In this document: positions 1 through 10,373 of the stretch, piece by piece
Position numbering within the stretch: the stretch's first letter is position 1
Layout: the number at the start of each line of letters is the position of its first letter
Assembly: GCA_027596035.1 (NCBI GenBank)
Contig: JADGJA010000210.1
Span: 1 to 30,250, forward strand
DNA length: 30,250 nt
Reading direction: 5' to 3'
Origin: Thoreauomyces humboldtii
Taxonomy: Eukaryota > Chytridiomycota > Chytridiomycetes > Spizellomycetales > Powellomycetaceae
Notes under the pieces: generated by a model
The model's input: only the letters and a program-made list of their open reading frames with translations
Database searches by the model: none
What the model was told of the DNA's origin: nothing
Translations under genes and position numbers: made by a program

Positions 1-495
1 GATCCAAGTACTTCCCGAGTCCCTCCTCTCCCGAAAACCGGTTTTCCACCTCTAAAACACAAGCAAGTTTCGGTCAACTTTTCCGGTCTTCTCAAGCAAG
101 ATAACGTCGGGACTCCGTAGATGACCGGACCGACCAGTCTCCTCCCTCTCCAGATCCCTGTGCTGGAACTCCACGTCCATGGGCTCGACTGGCACGTTCG
201 GCGCTTTCCTGTGATAGTCCTTGATGTCCTTCAACCGAGAGTAAAACTCCCCAAAGTCGGAGGTCCCGGTGATGGTAGCGATCTCTGCCTTTCGAAAGCC
301 GTCCTCATCCCAGTAGAGGTCTAGAAGTGACCGTGAGCGGGATTGGATGCGCTCCAGGAGGCCATTGACCCGGCTGTCCTGGACAAGTCGGTCCTTGTGG
401 GCTTTTGGCTTCGTGACCCGCTCATCCACAATGGCCTGCTCTACACGCTCAATCTCCTCATGTGTCCTTCGTTGTATCTCGAGGATCGAGTCCAT
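1..495 (-). CDS. SF3A3: Splicing factor 3a subunit 3 (SF3A3/SAP61/Prp9), 5' part only
   Basis: Subunit of the SF3a complex of the U2 snRNP, acting in the nucleus in branch-site recognition. Model: complement(join(<1..51,135..495)); the ATG is at 495 and the gene runs off the left edge. The first 120 residues follow the SF3A3 N-terminus closely: MDSILEIQRRTHEE opening, then LYWDEDGFRKAEI, then FGEFYSRLKDIKDYHRK. After an 83-nt intron (134-52, donor GTCGGT, acceptor TTTTAG, phase 1) the second exon reads SGEEGLGKYLD, the next conserved block of the family. The C-terminal zinc-finger part lies outside the window. It is divergent from the glomulin-like gene, with 304 bp between the start codons. 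Family identity is recognised from memory of the conserved N-terminus. The donor position is inferred from phase and from the family alignment. Confidence 0.92.
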
Positions 496-799
496 TGTGG
501 TGTTTCGCTGGAAGTGATCTTCAAAAAAGGAAGGGAAGCTTTCAGGCAGGAAGGTTTATAGACGACGGTGGGGAATCGTGACTCATACACTGTTACAGGG
601 TGATACCGTATTCGATATCGATACCTCACGACCGGCCGGGTTGCACTGCTGAAACCACACACAATTCTCCATCCCAAACAGCTTCACGGCAGTCAGTATG
701 ATGACAGACGTCGCGCCGTTTCAGGTAGAGAGACGGTAGCCCATATGGGGCACCTTGGTCTCTTCTGCTCATTCGTTTGCCAACGTCTTGCGAGCCCAG
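496..799. promoter_or_regulatory. Divergent intergenic region between SF3A3 and the glomulin-like gene
   Basis: These 304 bp separate two start codons pointing away from each other and must hold both 5' UTRs and promoters. No clear TATA box or named factor site was recognised. An alternative upstream ATG pair for the rightward gene lies at 698-703. It could be joined to the main exon through a GTAGAG donor at 725 and the AG at 798-799, adding nine residues in frame. Confidence 0.4.
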
Positions 800-3236
800 A
801 TGGACCAGGCGCATCCAATACTGAAGGAAACGCAGAGCATTGTGGACGCCGCTCACGAAGTCGGAGCCGAGAAACGCTTGGAGCAGCTTTCTCAAAGCTT
901 GATTAACTCCGATGGAAGTCCTACAGTGGGTTTTCCGGACGCCGTTCGCACCAGCAAGGTGGTCAATGTCTGATGCGTCGTTTGCCACCGACAGGAAACC
1001 TTGGTGGACCAGGGATGGGAGATTGCCATTGCCTTGAGTCCACTGGTCAGCGGGGACCCTCAGTGCCTAGTCAGTAACATCTCTCGACGACTGCTGGACG
1101 TTATCGCTTCAAACTCCAATCCGCGGGAACTGGTCTTGTTCTCAATCGAGTTCTTAGCCACTGGCGCAAGTTATGAACAGTCGGACGACGATGACGTCGT
1201 CATCAGAAAGGCAAGGCTCTTTGCCGCGTATGGAGATCTCTGGGCAACTGGTGGGAAGACGCATCACGACATATGCGCTCCTGAAAACGCCGATATTGAA
1301 GGATGTCGTTTCTGAAGCGATGCCGAGGCTGAAGGTGTCTGCCATTGGAGCATACCTGGCGAGTTCGTTTCCCTTCTTCGTCCGGGCAATGTCTTTTCTA
1401 CAAGCTTCTGCAGTGCTGGCCATGTGAGTCCGGTCTTCACGCCACCGAAGTGCTTCCCGTCGAAGCGCTGAATAGTTCACCTGAAACAACTTAGTGCGGA
1501 ACTTCACATGGAACTTCTCCGCCTCTTCGTACGCATTCTTGAGGTCCCTCAAATACAGAAACTCCAGTCAATCGAAGTATCATGCCTGTCTAGATCCACA
1601 GACAACCGGTTACGACAGTTGCTCATTGTTTCTCCTAGGGGCGGTACCCATCATATCTGTACGGTTATGTACTAGATCTTTGCGGAACGGGCTTTGCCCC
1701 CGTAGCAACACATGGTCGTGATGCGAACTCGCTGGCTTCGGAGAGGTGGCGAGGGCATCGCTCCAACTCGAAACTGAAGGCCGAACGGTTCCCAAGCGAT
1801 AGCAGCTACGCGGATGTCGAACATGGCCTGTTGGTGAATCGGTTGCTGGTATGATAATTCTGACTCGTTATGGGAGATGGATCAAACACAATATCTAATA
1901 AGAAAACCCAAGCTCGCACTGAGACACATACACCTTGATCTGACAGCTCTACTGATGGACGGCGTGCTTGCACTAGGTGAAAAATCTCCTGACCGGCGTC
2001 TATTGAGTATGATTCTAACCGCTCACGAACACCAGATGGAGATGACGCAGACGACTTTGGAGTCAGTTACTCAGAGCTCGGCTGCGCAACACTGCTGGCT
2101 CTGGTCACTACGCCTACCGAAAAGAATCCTCCGGGACTCGAGTTGAATACTGGGAAGATAGATCCGACGCTGTCCTTGGCAGCGTGCCTTCGACATTGTG
2201 TCATACTTACTAACAGGTAAGTGATGCAGTGTATATTGAATGAGCTGCGCCGTTAACATTGCTGCCACAGCGGTCTGAAGGAAGTTGCGCGAAAAGGTTT
2301 GGATTTGATGGAGTACGCGCTCGACAAAGTGAAGCCCGAGAGCATAAACTCGAAGGCTGCATGCATGCTGGAAGCTTTGACACGAGTGAGTTGATCTTGC
2401 TCTTGAGAGATTTTAAAAGGGGCAGATCGTCCTCGAATGCCTGGCTCTGATCTGCCTTTCACAGGGACTGTGGATAATTCTTGCTGGAACTGCCGATCCG
2501 GACAATCGGAAGAGAATGTTTATTTGCATGAAGCGGCTCGTGTGGTGCTTCGATGATGCCGAGCGCGTCAGATTGCTGATTCAACTTGTCACCGAGGCAC
2601 CTATCGTACAACTTCAGATCGTTGCGATGGTCATGCTAAAAGACAACGTGCATGCTTGCTGGCCGTCGAAGGAAGAGGTGAGCGGCCGTGTTGTGCTGCA
2701 CGACATCAACCATTTGCTAACATTCATCTAGACTTCATACTTTTCTGGAAGATTGTTCACTCGAACCTTCCTTTCGGTCTTGCTAGACCCTGGCGCTCCT
2801 ATGTACCACAACATTGAAGCGAGCGGGGGGCTAGAGGCCGAGGAAGACCTGAGTCGGCTTCAGCTAGTTATGCACGTCCTGAACCTCTACCTTTATGTTC
2901 TACTAAGGGACCCGCCAACGGTGAATGAGGTACGTGCTTATCAGAATCTGGGCGCTGGAACTACCTTTTTAAAGGATCATGCAGACGGGGGTTTGGGACC
3001 CTCTGTATGTTTTAGAAACCCGGCAAAAGCTCCTACCGCTCAAGACGAAACTCGCGAACATTAAAACTGGGATCGTCGGATTGTCAAGCAACCAACATGT
3101 TCAACATGCTCTTGGCGAACCCGAAGCCGGATACGCACACGACGAACTCACCTCAGAGATCGAGATGACTGTGAACATGGCAGAGCTGGTACTGGACCAG
3201 ATTACCGAGCGATTGCAACTAGGAGAGATCCGGTAG
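800..3236 (+). CDS. Glomulin / Alf4 / YBP-family protein (Kinetochor_Ybp2-like)
   Basis: Model, 11 exons: join(800..958,995..1169,1207..1423,1495..1576,1639..1848,1913..1976,2036..2216,2271..2385,2465..2677,2732..2929,2985..3236), 621 aa. The protein is an all-helical repeat type. Blocks such as LVDQGWEIAIALSPLV, LVLFSIEFLAT, AMPRLKVSAIGAYLASSFP, DFGVSYSELGCATLLALV and LQLVMHVLNLYLYVLLRD fit the YAP/Alf4/glomulin family in content and order, and the length matches (about 600-700 aa). Animal glomulin binds Rbx1 and inhibits cullin-RING ligases. Yeast Ybp1/Ybp2 act in the Yap1 oxidative-stress response and at kinetochores. Most junctions are clean GT-AG in matching phase, for example the CTAAC branch site before 2036. 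The 1170-1206 intron is the least certain: donor GTTATG, and an acceptor at 1215 would also keep frame. The first intron is only 36 nt. It converges with PTPA, 124 bp apart. Confidence 0.78.
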
Positions 3237-3360
3237 CATGTCTCCGTAGCTTAACGGGGATTTGTAGCATGAGTTTCATGACCAGCCTAGCAAAGCCTCG
3301 TATAGTCACGGAACAGGTAGATATTCAAAAACTATCTATCAAAATCACATAACCGCCCTC

Positions 3361-4737
3361 TCAGTCAAAAGGCAACGGCCTTGGCCTTCCGAACCCGTTC
3401 GATTCTCCGTCCGCCCCAGCCCTTCCCTTCGCAGCCGCAGCGATAGCGCTCGGCACCCGGATCCCGCAACAGTCCGGGAACTCTTGAACATGGATGTGGC
3501 CCATGCCGCATGGGTCATCCTCGCCCTCGTGCCCAGACGCACTGCCTTCGAACGAGATTAACGAGCCAAAAAGAAAGTGCTGCATAATGGGAAGCTTATT
3601 GAGAACCTCAGCACTGTACATCTTGACCATTCCTCCGGCGATTTTTGCCCAGGTCTTTGCGCCGCTGATGTCGTCCAGCATGGGCGAGTGCCAACGGAGA
3701 GACGCGGACTTGATCTATGGGCATATGCATGAGAATCCATAGCATTTGGGCGTCAAATATATGAAAGGCCGTACCGAGTTGATAAACTTGATGCATGCGA
3801 GATACATGTAATCTTGAGAATACTGTTCGATGACGTCTGGGTCGTGTATCGCTTTTGGTCGAATGTACTTGTGATCTGCAAGAGCACAATCTGGTTAGAT
3901 CTAGGCGAATTGTAACGTCAACGAGGTCTGCAACCATACCAGAAAGCTGAGAAGCCCCGAACAGGAACGGGAGGAAGTGATAATCGTCCAGACCCCAGAC
4001 TCCATGCGAACCAGCCGGTTCGAGCCAATACGTAAACTGGAGATTACGCATGACACCGATGTATCTCCAGAAAACCGCAAGGACCAGGGCAGGGTGATCT
4101 GTTTCTTCCACTCGGCCGAGCTTTTGCAAGCAGAGTAGGAGTGTGATGAAGTGGGCTTCATGACCCGTTCCGTAATCGATCCGTTTCCGATCTCCGAAAG
4201 AGTGCACAAGGTAGCATGCCAACTCGGATGCTGCGGGACCAGGTTCGATCTCCTCGATCATGCTTTGCGCGTTCTGACCAATTTCATATAAGCAATCGTT
4301 TGGTCGCCTTCTCGAGCTATCTACATCGGCTTACCTGTTCCACGCGGTCGTACCATGTCTGGAAAGCAGGGTTTCCGAACCGTGACTTTTCATTATCTGC
4401 CGGTGCGATCTCTTTGATCCACTGGTCCAGCCGGTCGCATATGGAAAGAAGCTTCTCGATCGTCTACAGAGCTCGAGTTAAGGTCGCGCCCCACCTGCCC
4501 AGACCAAAAACTCTACCCGCCTACCCCGGACTTTGGATACTCTGCCCTCAGCGTCTTCCCCTTGACGGAAGTGCTCAGAGCCTCTATGAATTGAACAAGA
4601 TCGTCGTGCGCTTTGCTGGTTTGGAATCGCTCGAGGTCTTTCGGGGTGAGGATTGCGCGAGCCGGCAACGTCGAGGCGTCTTGAGTTTTCGCAGAAGGGA
4701 GCTCCGCTGCTACGGGAAGCTGATGCGTCGTTGCCAT
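3361..4737 (-). CDS. PTPA: Serine/threonine phosphatase 2A activator (PTPA/Rrd), peptidyl-prolyl isomerase
   Basis: PTPA proteins activate PP2A (and PP2A-like) catalytic subunits and have prolyl isomerase activity; they act in cytosol and nucleus. Model, five exons: complement(join(3361..3714,3775..3875,3940..4273,4335..4463,4525..4737)), 376 aa, with introns of 59-64 nt all in phase. Hallmarks seen: [11 protein letters not shown] near residue 60, [12 protein letters not shown] in exon 2, YGTGHE at about 148-153, [13 protein letters not shown] at about 199-211, HKYIRPKAI at the start of exon 4, then [17 protein letters not shown] and [20 protein letters not shown]. These are the active-site and ATP/PP2A-binding blocks of the family. 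The last 60 residues are an Ala/Gly-rich tail containing PCGMGH. The start at 4737 is the first ATG in frame with the conserved N-terminus. Length and domain order are typical, so the gene appears intact. Confidence 0.97.
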
Positions 4738-5366
4738 CTTCGTGGGGGAAGCAGTTGAAATGGTTCGTTGGTCTCGTTTATTCTCGGGATGGAAACGACT
4801 GCAGAAGCTTCGTCCGCATGCCACGCGTGAGCAGCTGAATGCGTGACTGTGCCGGCCCCGACAGCCTTCCGCATCCTCCACCACCTGGACAATGATAGGG
4901 CAACAGAGCGGGAACAAGACAGATAGGACCACACGCGCACACACACACACCGCTTACCCTGCCGTCGGTTACTCGGTAACAGCGAAACAAGGTTATACAG
5001 TGGTTTGACAATGCCAAGTGCCGAGACGACGGAACCTTAGCGGTAGTGCTTTAACATGCCGTTTTTGCCCGCCGACGTTTCGTGGGAAGGCATCAAGGTC
5101 AACTAAGCCGACGATGCCGTTGCTCCCGAAGATGAGCCTCTTTTCAAATGATGGTTGCGCCCCAGTGATTGGCTGACTCAGCTTGTCCCGCAATCACTGT
5201 GACCAGGCAAAAAAACGTCGGACTGTACGAAGCAGTCAACGCTCAGGACAGACGGCTCGAAGTGTCGGTCGGAAGAAGGGGCCACATCCCAGTCTATAAC
5301 GAAATTACCTGTCCTATCTATTAATATCATCCTAAGACTAAGGGCTAAAGTCCCAGTCCTCTCTCT
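4738..5366. other. Intergenic region upstream of PTPA
   Basis: This holds the 5' flank of PTPA and the 3' flank of the secreted-protein gene, both leftward. Apart from a short alternating CA/CG tract at about 4930-4950, nothing recognisable was seen. No open frame here shows family similarity or usable splice sites. Confidence 0.5.
4930..4950. repeat. (CA)n microsatellite
   Basis: A short dinucleotide tract, CACACGCGCACACACACAC in type, about 200 bp upstream of the PTPA start codon. It may lie in the PTPA promoter or 5' UTR. No function is claimed. Confidence 0.8.
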
Positions 5367-6483
5367 TCAAAAGTGCGGGACGATCCCAGCGATAGCCGTC
5401 GCTGCAGCCGCTGCTCCGCTCAAAACCCCAGACACGGCTCCGTCCACCACGCTCGAGACTCCTTGACTGACCACCAACAGCTCCTGGATAAACAAAGGAA
5501 AAAAAAAACCTATCAGTACGCCGATACAGAACGCAACATGAAACGCTGTCCAGAATGACCGCTCACCTTGCCGAATCCACCCGCCATGGCGTACATCGTC
5601 TTTGGCGCCTGCGTGATCGTAACGGTCGCCGCTCCCGTCCTCGGGGTCGCGGTGGTGACGATCGTGGTGGTGGCGGTGGTGATGGACACGGAGGGGGACG
5701 GGCGGGAAGTCGAGGTCAAGTAGACGGTAGTGGGTTGCATAGAAATCACGGTCGAGACGGAAACGAGCGTTGAAACCGTCATGGAGATGGACATGGCGTA
5801 GCTTACGACGGCCGTTACGGTCGGGAACGGGATCGCCGAGTACAGATTCACATGCACTGTTTTGGTTCAGTAAAGAGCAATCGACATATGTGGCAAATGC
5901 TCACTCACGTGGGTTGCGGTAAACAATCCCTGGAGCCGTACTGCAGGTCGACGATACAATGTTGTCGGAATATACCGTATCCTGCAGTCGAAGTGTCAAT
6001 ATTGATATGAACTGACCGTACGTGTTGGTAGCTGAGGTGGTGCTGGACCCGTGTTGCTGTTCTGGAACGGGAATGCGTCATTGGACTTTCATGTAAACGT
6101 TACATTGGTCGTCAGGAAGTACCGACAGATCCTGGATAATAGAAGCACTGTAGATACGAAACAAGACCAGCAGTATCAGTGCATCGATCTCTGCCTGATT
6201 TCTACGTCTTCCGACGCACCGTCATATCTGCGTCTTCATGTCCATCGTAATAAGATCCTTCAGCTTCCATCATATACCAGGTACCGGCGTTAAGTAGCTC
6301 AGTGTAGACAGGCGTCGCGCTGGCCAGATTGAGAAACAGTGGGGATCCAGCATCGGGGGTCGGCGAAAAGTAGTACCCCGGCGGAGGGGTGTACTGGACG
6401 GTCCAGGTGGTGGGAGGATAGACATTGGCAGCTGCTGACACCGCCATGAAGACGAGATAGAATGCGCAAAACATGGCAAACAT
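5367..6483 (-). CDS. Small secreted Ser/Thr/Val-rich protein, possibly GPI-anchored
   Basis: Family not recognised. Best model: complement(join(5367..5483,5567..5856,5909..5981,6087..6147,6206..6483)), 272 aa. The N-terminus is a good signal peptide (MFAMFCAFYLVFMAVSAAA, likely cut before NVYPP), followed by a Pro/Tyr/Thr-rich segment. The middle has TVYSDNIVSSTCSTAPGIVYRNP. Then comes a stretch of about 80 residues dominated by Ser, Thr and Val, as in O-glycosylated fungal cell-wall or surface proteins. The C-terminus (GAVSGVLSGAAAAATAIAGI) is small and hydrophobic, compatible with a GPI-attachment signal or a weak membrane segment. The 105-nt intron 5982-6086 is the weak point, because its donor (GTCCAA) is poor and an earlier donor within 6147-6087 is possible. 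The last intron ends in a run of T followed by CAG. Confidence 0.6.
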
Positions 6484-7067
6484 TTTTCAAGCTGCTGGGA
6501 GTCTGCGAGGTAGCCCGAGATACGATACGCTTTTCAGGCGGGTGTTTAAACCACTTGGTTGCTCGGGAGACACCTTATCCCTGACAAGAACCATCCCGGC
6601 CGACCGGATTATTGATAACGCCTTGTTTCCTATCAGCCGCAACGCCTGTGACGCAGCCGCCTGAACAGTAATCGCAATTCACCGACGGTGCATCAGTGGG
6701 TCGTAGCGCAAGGAGGGAAGGACACATCTCGGGGCCGTCGACACAAGTCGCAAACTTTCCCCCTTCCCTTCCCAGTCAACACACTACGAGAGCATTTCTC
6801 ACTTACACATACATAGGACGTTCCCGTAGATCTCTCCCCTATCTTATCTTTTTTCCTTCTTCTCTGCGGTGGTCTTCTCGCAGGCATGAACCGCAGGAGG
6901 CCAGCGCTAATATACTTCAGTCTTCATCCACGCCAGCTGTCGGAATGCGATCGGGATGACTGCCCGCAGCGGAGACCGGGAGACCGGAGACCCACAGAGG
7001 TCGCTGTCCAAACCGCCCACTTGGCGAGGTGGCTCACAGGAGAGTCCTACGATGCCGGTATACAAGT
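6484..7067. other. Intergenic region between the secreted-protein and coiled-coil genes
   Basis: It lies 5' of the secreted-protein gene and 3' of the long coiled-coil gene, both leftward. It is rich in pyrimidine runs near 6760-6870. A short local duplication (GGAGACCGGGAGACCGGAGAC) is at about 6972-6992. No supported gene. Confidence 0.5.
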
Positions 7068-10000
7068 TTATTTATCTCCATAATCCTCCTTTACCGGCTT
7101 TCTTATCACCAATTTGAACCCGGGTCCCGGCGCAATCGGTGTGTTCACCCTGCCGGCGGCACCGAACGGCACCGCACCAACAGGTTTGAAATCCTTTATC
7201 TCGGGCGTATCCTGCAACCCCTGATCAGAATCCTTCGGCAACATCTTCGAAATGTCCTTCAATCTCGCATGCTCCGAGTTGAGTCCGACCGCCACCTCGC
7301 TCAGCAACCTGTCCCTCATCCTCAAGGATGCGAGTCTCTCGCTCTCCCGCTCCGATTCTCGACGATCGAGACGCGCGTGCATCCGTTCAAACTCCAGACG
7401 GATCTGGCGTTCCGAGTGTAGGCTTTGACGGATGTCGTAGAGTGTGCCTTCTAGGAATTCGCGCTGGGAGGTCTCGGTCGTGAGTGTGGATTTCGTCACG
7501 TGGAGTTCCCCGTCCAATTTGTCGACGAGCTTTCGGAGTTTCTTTGACAGTTTGTCCAGACGGAATGCGTCTTCTCGGGAATCGTAGGCCTCTTTCGAGA
7601 GACGGGTTATTTGCTTGTCCTTTTCTTTGACGGTCGTGGAGTATTCTGCTTCCATGTTGGTCATGGTACGTGAGAGCTCGTCGACCTTTGTGACGACCGA
7701 TTCGAGGTGGGTCTTGACGTCTAGGCGTTCGGTCTCGGCGACCGTGAGGTCGGCGGCGAGGCGAGCGTTGTCGGTTGTGTAGTGAGCGAGGGAACGTAAT
7801 GCTTCCGCTTCTCGTACGACCAGTTCCTCATACAAGGCCTCCATCTTAACGGCTCGAGATTCCGCCGTCTCTTGAGCAGACAGTGCTTTTGCCAGGTTAT
7901 CCTCGAAAGAAGCGAAAGAACCCTTGAGAACGCTGTGAGCATCCTTGACTTCTGCAAGTTCCGTCCGCATGTCGGCTTCCGCCTTTGTAGATCGATCCTT
8001 CCATCTTGCGAATTCTGTCTTGATGTGTTCGAGTTCCACCTCCTTCTCCTGGAGTTCGAGACGGGTCTGCTTGTATCGTTCCGTGACCTGTCGTTTGTCG
8101 GCCGCGAGTCCCAGTCGTGCGGCGTTGAGTTTCTCGACTTGGTCTTCGAGGAGGGAGCCTTTCTCCTCCGACTGGCGTTTGAGTTGCGCCATCTCGAAGT
8201 TGGCCATGTTGAGGGACGCTGTCTCGCGGTTGAGAGCGTTTTGGAGGTCCGTCACTTGGAACATGAGCTGTTCTTTCTGCTCCAGGACTCTCTTGAGACC
8301 CTTCGCGTCCTCTTCTCTTAGACTTCCCAGGTCGTGAATTTTGATATCGCGGGTCTGGATCTCCTTCTCGTATTTTTGGGTGGATACTCTGAACGCCGAC
8401 TCGAGCTGATCCTTCGCGCGGGTGACCCCCTTGAGGGAAAATGAAAGCTTCTCGTTCTCCGCCTTCACCATTCGAAGGGAGGCTTCGAGCTCCTTCCGCT
8501 GCTCGGTGACCGTCTCGAGTTCCGAAGTCGTGTGCGAAATCTTAAGGTTGAGCTCGTACTTCGTATCGGTATGGAGTCGATGCATGTCCTGAAGCTCCAC
8601 CTCCAGTTGTCCCCTCTTGACTTCCGTCCTACCCAGGACGTCTTGGGTGGAGGCCAGCTCCCCCGCCGTCCTGTCAAGTTCTGCAGCCAACTTCTTGGCA
8701 TGTTCCTCGCTCGCTCTCTTCCCCTCTCCCGTTAGATTGAACTGGATGACCAGTTCCTCGAGCTCGAACTCGAGGTCCCGGATGTGATCCTGGGTCGTCG
8801 TGAGCTGCTTCGTGGTGGCTTCGTAGTCTCTGGCGAGTTTGTCGAGGTTCCGTTGAAGGATCTCGTTTCGACCTTGCGTCATCTCGGACCCTTTGGCGGC
8901 TTCCACTCGGAGGACCGCCATGGTCTTGTTCATGGAGAGAAACTCCTTGAACGAGGAGTGAAGCTTGCACTTCATGTCAGCCACCACTTTTTCTTTTTCC
9001 ACCACGAGTTGGTCCCGGCCCACGATGGTCGCGTGGAGGTCCTGGATCTCACCGTGCAGCTGTCCGAACATGTGAGATTGAGTCTCGAAAACATCGAAAT
9101 TACCTTTGTCTCACCTGCCGCTTCTCCTCCTCGGAATGGATGAGGAACGCCATGAGAGAGCTCAGCTCTGCTTTCATGTACCTCACGTCTCGCTGCAACC
9201 TTGCGCTCTCGGCCGCCTGCCACTCCTCAGCGTAAACGTAGTAGTTGACAGCCTTCTTGAGCGCCCCTCTCAACTTCTCAATGTCCCCTTGCTCCGTCTT
9301 TTCTGCGCTGATGCGATCGTACAGTTGACCACGCAGCATCTGGACCTCCCGTTCCTTGGCCTCCAGAGTGCGCTTGTAAACAGCACCGGAGAACAGATGT
9401 CCGGACTGGATGCTCGTGGTGGACGACCGGGGTGGTATGACCCCACCCTTCACGGTAGCCACCCCACGAGCGTTCCCGGCCTGTTCCATCTTCGCCACCT
9501 TCCGGGTCTCGTTGAACGCCCACCGTTCCCTCTCCACCTTCTGCGACAGGTCGGTGTAGACTGTGTTCTTGGGTCGGGTCGGATCCCTCACAATCTCAAA
9601 GTAGGGTGGATCGGTGAGTCTTCTTCCGTCGTCCACCTCGTCGATCTGGTTGACGGATTCCATGAGTGGTTGTCCGTTGGTTCGACCCAGACAGTGATCG
9701 AAGGCCGACACGAGAGCACATTGACATTCCTCGCATGCTCGAAGCGACAGCACGAGGGACGGCGTTCCGTCCACATAAGCCAGCTGGGATTTCGACTCGG
9801 GTGGTCGTTTCGTCGCCGTAGTGGCGGTGATGGTGGTAGTTGTTGTAGCAGAGGGTTGATCGTGATGTGAGATGCCGAGGGTGTTTATGTTGTGGGAATG
9901 GGTATGTATGGAAGATATAGGCGGCAATGCGTTGTGAGATGGGATGTGGCCTCGATTGGCCCATGCTTCGAAAGCGGTGCTGTCTTCGAGGAGGGAGTCT

Positions 10001-10101
10001 CTCGAATCGTCGCTGATGTGTCCGATGATGCCGCTCGTCGAGAATCCACCGCCGCCTCCTCCGAGAAGTGCGGGGGAGACGCGACTCGTCACCGCGGCCA
10101 T
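7068..10101 (-). CDS. Large coiled-coil protein, 992 aa, family not recognised
   Basis: Model: complement(join(7068..9059,9115..10101)). The 55-nt intron is in phase 0 with a GTGAGA donor and GGACAG acceptor. The start at 10101 (MAAVTSRVSPALLGGGGGG) was chosen because upstream in-frame ATGs would overlap the divergent gene at 10374. The first 240 residues are low-complexity and basic (poly-Gly, His/Thr runs). They include a small Cys cluster, ACEECQCALVSAFDHC, near residue 120, and a conserved-looking stretch PYFEIVRDPTRPKNTVY. From about residue 245 to 930 the protein is nearly all heptad-type coiled coil, rich in Glu, Lys, Leu and Arg. The tail is short, Pro/Gly-rich and basic. It is probably a structural or scaffold protein of cytoskeleton, centrosome or basal body; that role is inference from shape and from its head-to-head coiled-coil neighbour only. 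Confidence 0.78.
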
Positions 10102-10373
10102 CCTCCCTCGTGCAGCCAGAGACCAACGTCTTTGCCGAACAGTATTGTGATATGAGCCGGAGAGCGATTGGTATACGGTTAGGTTTTTGGAAGATGGAGG
10201 TTTGCTGCTTGTCAATTTTTTGGACAGAGGAAAGTGTGGCTCGTCGGATCCAGATTGCTTTCGACAGGAAGAACGAGCTGACGTAACGGAAGGATTGACC
10301 TGGGGATTGACAGCGCAATCCTTGAACCGCTTCGACGAAAAGCTTTCCTGCGGGGCCAAGGCACTTCCAAACG
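10102..10373. promoter_or_regulatory. Shared divergent promoter region of the two coiled-coil genes
   Basis: Only 272 bp lie between the start codons of two long coiled-coil genes transcribed away from each other. The reading frame of the leftward gene stays open on through this stretch, so its start could be further upstream, but that would run into the other gene. No named binding motif was recognised. Confidence 0.4.

Noticed and set aside
1154..1552. 132-aa open frame on the minus strand
   Set aside because: It lies antisense across exons 3 and 4 of the glomulin-like gene, which has clean splice sites and family-like sequence on the plus strand.
7872..8337. Overlapping plus-strand open frames of 149 and 130 aa, Cys/Leu/Ser-rich
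   Set aside because: Typical antisense reading of a Glu/Lys/Arg-rich coiled coil.
9106..9870. 254-aa open frame on the plus strand
   Set aside because: Antisense shadow of the coiled-coil gene; codon bias of the real frame keeps the opposite frame open. No domain was recognised.
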